Below are positions 60,107-64,000 of a stretch of DNA of 64,000 bases, one piece after another. Origin of the DNA: Nesterenkonia ebinurensis (GTDB lineage: Bacteria; Actinomycetota; Actinomycetes; Actinomycetales; Micrococcaceae). A model generated the notes under the pieces. It ran no database searches. It was not told the origin of the DNA and saw only the letters and a program-made list of their open reading frames with translations. Location: positions 124,001-188,000 of the forward strand of contig NZ_VWNF01000032.1 in NCBI RefSeq assembly GCF_008711175.1, in the 5' to 3' direction. How positions within the stretch are numbered: the stretch's first letter is position 1; each line of letters opens with the position of its first letter. Position numbers and translations under genes: made by a program.

Positions 60107-62020
60107 TCAGCTCTGCGGAGGATGAGGGGGCTGCCCCGGCTGCGGAGGCGGGGGCGGAGTGCCGCCCTGCTGTCCGTGCTGAGGGGGCTGCGGCGGCGGT
60201 CCCGGCTCTGCCGAGGGAGCAGACGGCGGCGGCTGCTGGGGCTGCTGCGGATATCCCGGCTGTTGGTAGTGGACAGGCTGTGGCTGGTAGCCACCCGGCT
60301 GGCCCTGCTGGGGATAACCCTGCTGGGGCTGCTGCGGGTAGCCGCCCTGTTGCTGGGGCTGCTGAGCGCCGGCGGACTGGAACTGCTTGGCCGAGGCGTT
60401 CTTGGTGCCGCTGAGCAGGCCTTTCAGCGCTGGCGGGAAGGCATTGACCACAAACGGTGCCATAAACCGGCTGAGCACCTCTACCACCACACCGCCTAAC
60501 ATGAACACCGAGAAAGTCCACCAGGAGGGGCCGAAAGAGACATCACCGGCGGGTACGAACGGGATAAAGCCGCCGAAGTTGATCTCCATGCTGATCCGGC
60601 CGAAGAGCGAGGCGATGATGCCGGCTGCAGCAAAGGCCAGCGGCAGGGTAAGCCAGGACAGCGGGTTCCCCAAGGCACGGTTGTCGCGGGCTAGAGCCCA
60701 GCTGAAGGAGGCCAGCACCAGGGCGATCACGGTCAGCAGCACCAGAAGCAGGATGACCCACCAGGGGAAGAGGTTATCGGTCCACAGGTTCAGGGTCTCC
60801 CGGTAGGTGGTGTTCCCTTCGGTGGCTGCCACCGTGACACCGCCTATGTGGGAGAGCGTCACACTGCCGAAGGCCACCATCGGCACACCTAGCCAGAGCA
60901 GCAGCACGATGAGGAACAGGCCTTCCTCCACCCCACCCCAGATGATGGTGGTGATCAGCACAGGCACTGCGATGGTCAGGAAGTGGATGACCACTGCGCG
61001 TGGGGCCTGCCGTGCGGAGGGCAGCACCTTGTTCATCGCGGTGGTGACCTTGCCGGAAGCATCAGCTGGTGAGACCACCAGCAGGGCAACCACCAGGTAG
61101 ACCAGCAGGGAACCGAAGAACAGAGCCACACCAGTGGCACCAAGTGCTGCGCCGTCCTGCCGGAAGGTCAGGGCGAAGGTCAGCAGCAGGGTGATCAGGG
61201 ACAGCCCCAGGGAGAGTCCCGCAACCACCAGCAGCTTAGCGCCCCAGCCCAGGGAGACCGGGTGGTTCGCCGGGTCCTTCTTCTGCTTCACCGAGGCCCA
61301 GCGACGTCCGATCCATACAGCCACACCGATGGCCACGCCCACCACGAAGAGGTTGGGGGCCCACAGGGCGAAGAAGGCGTCTCCACCCTCTGAAGCGCGC
61401 AGGGTGCCGAAGAGCCACATGGCGGTAAACTGGAAGGGCAGGGTGATGAAAGCCCAGACGGTGGTGGCATCCCCAGTTCCGGTAAGATCCCCGAAGTCGC
61501 CGCCGTCGCTGACTGCGCCAGCGATCAGGGTGAGGATCACCATCAGAAGGGCAAAGACGAAGAGCACACCATAGGTGATGCCCTGAGCGATGAGCACGGT
61601 GAGGATATGAGGCAGCCGCACAGCCTTCAGGAACTCAGGGACGGAGACCTCCGGGGAACCGTCCTGCCCCTGGTTCGGGTAGCCCTGCTGCGGCGGGTAG
61701 CCAGGCTGCTGATAACCCTGCTGCGGGTACTGCTGCCCCGGCTGGCCTTGTGCCGGATAGCCGACGGGCTGCTGCTGATACTGGCCCGGCTGCTGATGGG
61801 CGGGTGGCTCTGCAGAGAACTCGGGACCTGGAGCTGAAGGCTGGGACGGAGCAGCGTACTGAGGCTGCTCCGGTTGTTCCGGTTGTTGTGGCGCAGGCGA
61901 CTCCTGACGCGGTACCGGCGGTACCGGCGGCTGCTGCCCTCCCTCCGGCGGTGGAGGTGGGGCGGCGTCGCCCCGGTCAGGCTGCTGCGGCTCTTCGTTG
62001 TTCCCCGTGTTCTCGCTCAC
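60107..62020 (-). CDS. Membrane protein with Pro/Gln-rich tails at both ends
   Basis: 637 residues from the GTG at 62020, which has GGGAGG upstream; an earlier GTG at 62053 is less likely. Both termini are low-complexity: about 120 residues (QPPVPPVPRQESPAPQQPEQ, repeated GYPxQ and GQPGQQ) and about 90 residues (QQPQQQGGYPQQPQQGYPQQ). Between lie about ten hydrophobic segments in pairs. Similar actinobacterial proteins combine GYPQQ-type cytoplasmic tails with a polytopic core; function unknown, perhaps scaffolding at the envelope. First and last residues of the core are conserved-looking, tails are not. Confidence 0.7.
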   Translation of the reverse strand: MSENTGNNEEPQQPDRGDAAPPPPPEGGQQPPVPPVPRQESPAPQQPEQPEQPQYAAPSQPSAPGPEFSAEPPAHQQPGQYQQQPVGYPAQGQPGQQYPQQGYQQPGYPPQQGYPNQGQDGSPEVSVPEFLKAVRLPHILTVLIAQGITYGVLFVFALLMVILTLIAGAVSDGGDFGDLTGTGDATTVWAFITLPFQFTAMWLFGTLRASEGGDAFFALWAPNLFVVGVAIGVAVWIGRRWASVKQKKDPANHPVSLGWGAKLLVVAGLSLGLSLITLLLTFALTFRQDGAALGATGVALFFGSLLVYLVVALLVVSPADASGKVTTAMNKVLPSARQAPRAVVIHFLTIAVPVLITTIIWGGVEEGLFLIVLLLWLGVPMVAFGSVTLSHIGGVTVAATEGNTTYRETLNLWTDNLFPWWVILLLVLLTVIALVLASFSWALARDNRALGNPLSWLTLPLAFAAAGIIASLFGRISMEINFGGFIPFVPAGDVSFGPSWWTFSVFMLGGVVVEVLSRFMAPFVVNAFPPALKGLLSGTKNASAKQFQSAGAQQPQQQGGYPQQPQQGYPQQGQPGGYQPQPVHYQQPGYPQQPQQPPPSAPSAEPGPPPQPPQHGQQGGTPPPPPQPGQPPHPPQS

Positions 62021-62138
62021 GGACCGGTCCTCCCGTTCGTTGTCACGCTGCACGTGTCAGGAGCGTAGTCACACACCCGACAGTCAAGCTCTACCCTACG
62101 CAATGGTCTGCAGGTCAGACGAACCGCTGCCTGAGGTC

Positions 62139-62759
62139 TTACCCATCAATGTTCTGCTGCTCCGCAGAGAGGGTGGTGGAGGGTCCGTGGCCGGTGTTGA
62201 CTATGGTCTCAGCCGGCAGGGCGAAGAGCGTGGTACGGATCGACTCCACGATGGTGTCATAGCTGCTGTAGGACCGGCCGGTGGCACCTGGTCCGCCCTG
62301 GAACAGGGTGTCGCCGGAGAACAGCACGGGGGCCTCCCCGAGATCCTCGGAATAGAAACAGGTAGAACCGGGCGAGTGCCCCGGGGTATGCAGTGCCCGC
62401 AGCACAGCCCCAGCCACTTCGAAAGTGTCGCCGTGGGCAATCTCGGCGTCAGGGGCGAGGGCGTCATGCACCTGGTCCCAGAGCACACGGTCCTCGGGAT
62501 TCAGATGGATCTGCCCGCCGATGCGCCCCTTGACCTCGAGCACCTGACGGATGTGGTCGTCATGGCCGTGGGTGAGCAGGATGGCGACCACACGGCGGCC
62601 GCCCACCGCCTTGGCTACCTTCTCCGCACTGTGAGCGGGGTCGATGACGATCACCTCAGTGTCATCGCCGATGATCCAGACGTTGTTGTCCACCTCCCAG
62701 GTGCCGCCGTCCAGGGAGAAGGTTCCGGAGGTCTCCAGGTGTTCGATACGTGCTGTCAT
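62139..62759 (-). CDS. MBL-fold hydrolase of the mycothiol formaldehyde pathway
   Basis: 206 residues. Metal ligands: LTHGHDDH, HTPGHSPGS, FSGDTLF and TGHGPST, the full glyoxalase-II/metallo-beta-lactamase set. It follows the mycothiol dehydrogenase gene by 47 bases, as in many actinobacteria, where the pair turns S-hydroxymethyl-mycothiol via S-formylmycothiol into formate. Its own substrate, most probably S-formylmycothiol, has not been shown directly for this protein. Confidence 0.87.
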   Translation of the reverse strand: MTARIEHLETSGTFSLDGGTWEVDNNVWIIGDDTEVIVIDPAHSAEKVAKAVGGRRVVAILLTHGHDDHIRQVLEVKGRIGGQIHLNPEDRVLWDQVHDALAPDAEIAHGDTFEVAGAVLRALHTPGHSPGSTCFYSEDLGEAPVLFSGDTLFQGGPGATGRSYSSYDTIVESIRTTLFALPAETIVNTGHGPSTTLSAEQQNIDG

Positions 62760-62806
62760 TAGGGGTGCTCCTTGGATTGGTGTCTGAGGGGTCCGGTGGG
62801 GCGGGT

Positions 62807-63904
62807 TCAGGCACTGAGCTCCACCACTGAGCGCAGCACATCGCCACGGTTCATGGTGTCAAACGCCTCCTGGACCTTGTCCAGCGTGGTTCGCTCAGTG
62901 ACAAAGGCGTCCAGGTTCAGTCTGCCCTGCTGGTAGAGGTCCACCAGCATCGGGAAGTCCCGGGAGGGCAGGCAGTCGCCGTACCAGGAGGACTTCAGCG
63001 CCCCGCCGCGGCCGAACACATCAATCAGGGGAAGCTCCAGGGTGAACTTGGGGTCCGGCACCCCGACCAGCACTACCCGGCCGGCCAGGTCGCGGGCATA
63101 GAAGGCCTGCTTATAGGTTTCGGGGCGGGCGACGGCGTCGATCACCACATCTGCCCCGAACCCGCCGGTCAGCTCCTGGATCGCCTCCACCGGGTCATTC
63201 TCCGTGGAGTTCACCGTGTGGGTGGCGCCGAGCTCGGCGGCCTTCTCCAGTTTCCGGGCGTCAATGTCTACGGCGATCACAGTGGTGGCCCCGGCGAGCT
63301 TGGCCCCAGCGATGGCGGCAGTACCCACTCCGCCGCAGCCGATGACCGCCACAGATTCTCCGCGCTTGACCTCACCGGTGTTGAGGGCGGCGCCGATGCC
63401 TGCCATGATTCCGCACCCCAGCAGGCCTACTGCGGCGTTGGCAGAGTCTGGCACATCATCGATCACGGTGCACTGCCCGGAGTGGACCAGGGTCTTCTGC
63501 GCGAAGGCGCCGATGCCCAAGGCTGCCTCGAGCTCGGTGCCGTCGGTCAAGGTCATCTTCTGAGCGGCGTTATGGGTGTTGAAGCAGTACTTCAGCTCGC
63601 CCTTCTGGCAGGCCCGGCACTCCCCGCAGACTGCCCGCCAGTTCAGGATGACCTTATCGCCGACCTTGACGTTGGTGACGCCCTGGCCGAGCTCGGCAAC
63701 CCGGCCAGTGGCCTCATGGCCGAGCAGGTAGGGGAAATTGTCGCCGACCTCGCCCTGCTGGAAGTGCTGGTCAGTCTGGCAGACCCCGCAGGTGAGCACA
63801 TCGACCACCACTTCGCCTGGGCCGGGGTCGGGAACGATGATCTCGGTGATGGTGGCTGGCGCGTTCTTCTCGGTGACGACCACCGCGTTGACGGTATGCG
63901 GCAT
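62807..63904 (-). CDS. S-(hydroxymethyl)mycothiol dehydrogenase
   Basis: 365 residues. Zinc-dependent medium-chain dehydrogenase: catalytic-zinc region [15 protein letters not shown] and GHEATGRV, structural-zinc Cys cluster [19 protein letters not shown] loop [12 protein letters not shown] with [28 protein letters not shown] and [12 protein letters not shown] are characteristic of the mycothiol-dependent formaldehyde dehydrogenase (MscR/AdhE2 type). Oxidises the mycothiol adduct of formaldehyde with NAD. First gene of the pair. The 96 bases to the window edge contain no further gene. Confidence 0.93.
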   Translation of the reverse strand: MPHTVNAVVVTEKNAPATITEIIVPDPGPGEVVVDVLTCGVCQTDQHFQQGEVGDNFPYLLGHEATGRVAELGQGVTNVKVGDKVILNWRAVCGECRACQKGELKYCFNTHNAAQKMTLTDGTELEAALGIGAFAQKTLVHSGQCTVIDDVPDSANAAVGLLGCGIMAGIGAALNTGEVKRGESVAVIGCGGVGTAAIAGAKLAGATTVIAVDIDARKLEKAAELGATHTVNSTENDPVEAIQELTGGFGADVVIDAVARPETYKQAFYARDLAGRVVLVGVPDPKFTLELPLIDVFGRGGALKSSWYGDCLPSRDFPMLVDLYQQGRLNLDAFVTERTTLDKVQEAFDTMNRGDVLRSVVELSA

Positions 63905-64000
63905 GGCAGGTGCTCCTTACGTTTGTGCTGATACACGGGTTCAGACGCGTTCAGGGCTCTTATGAGGGGCGAAACGGACGAAGACTGCTTTGAACCCGGG

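Overview
The window is high-GC actinobacterial DNA, most likely from the Micrococcales (a Micrococcaceae or Nesterenkonia-like organism; this is inference, no marker gene fixes the genus). The signs are mycothiol-dependent formaldehyde detoxification genes, an actinobacterial-type SAM riboswitch, a hadAB-like dehydratase pair near murB, abundant GTG starts and ATGA/GTGA start-stop overlaps, and very acidic exported proteins that suggest a salt- or alkali-tolerant host.

Left core (1-15 kb): a partial glutamine amidotransferase, a monooxygenase-fold protein, a membrane protein and a two-domain sulfurtransferase lead to a minus-strand block. That block holds murB with an aldo/keto reductase, the methionine importer metQ-metN-metI behind a SAM riboswitch, a polar amino-acid ABC importer, a MaoC-type dehydratase pair with a small membrane protein, then a YwaF-like membrane protein convergent with a diacylglycerol-kinase-family lipid kinase.

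Mosaic accessory region (15-57 kb): single genes and small operons (hydrolases, CPBP protease, nucleotidyltransferase, a response regulator/histidine kinase/methyltransferase operon, folD, two MFS exporters with MarR or ArsR-type regulators, AraC/VOC pair, a second cis-prenyltransferase) lie among wrecked toxin-antitoxin modules (VapC, RelE, ParE, Fic), an integrase remnant, a RepSA-type replication-initiator remnant and other gene fragments. About ten degenerate copies of a tRNA 3' half, all in the same orientation, punctuate this region. An intact tRNA-Met lies at its right end next to an apparently intact TnpB nuclease gene. A 23-nt-period tandem repeat precedes a DUF4143 ATPase gene and recurs next to tnpB.

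Within the mosaic, 41.4-53.8 kb is a coherent catabolic island that reads as richer in A+T than the flanks. A six-gene minus-strand operon encodes a spermidine/putrescine-type ABC importer, an FAD-dependent protein and an amidohydrolase; next to it are a GntR/UTRA regulator, a type-B carboxylesterase, two carboxymuconolactone-decarboxylase-fold proteins and a PLP-dependent cysteine-lyase-like enzyme. I read it as uptake and stepwise breakdown of an unknown amide- or ester-containing, perhaps cysteine-conjugated, substrate. It is the best candidate here for an undescribed system.

Right core (57-64 kb): tRNA-Met and tRNA-Thr, a DEAD-box RNA helicase, a large membrane protein with Pro/Gln-rich cytoplasmic tails, and the S-(hydroxymethyl)mycothiol dehydrogenase / metallo-hydrolase pair.
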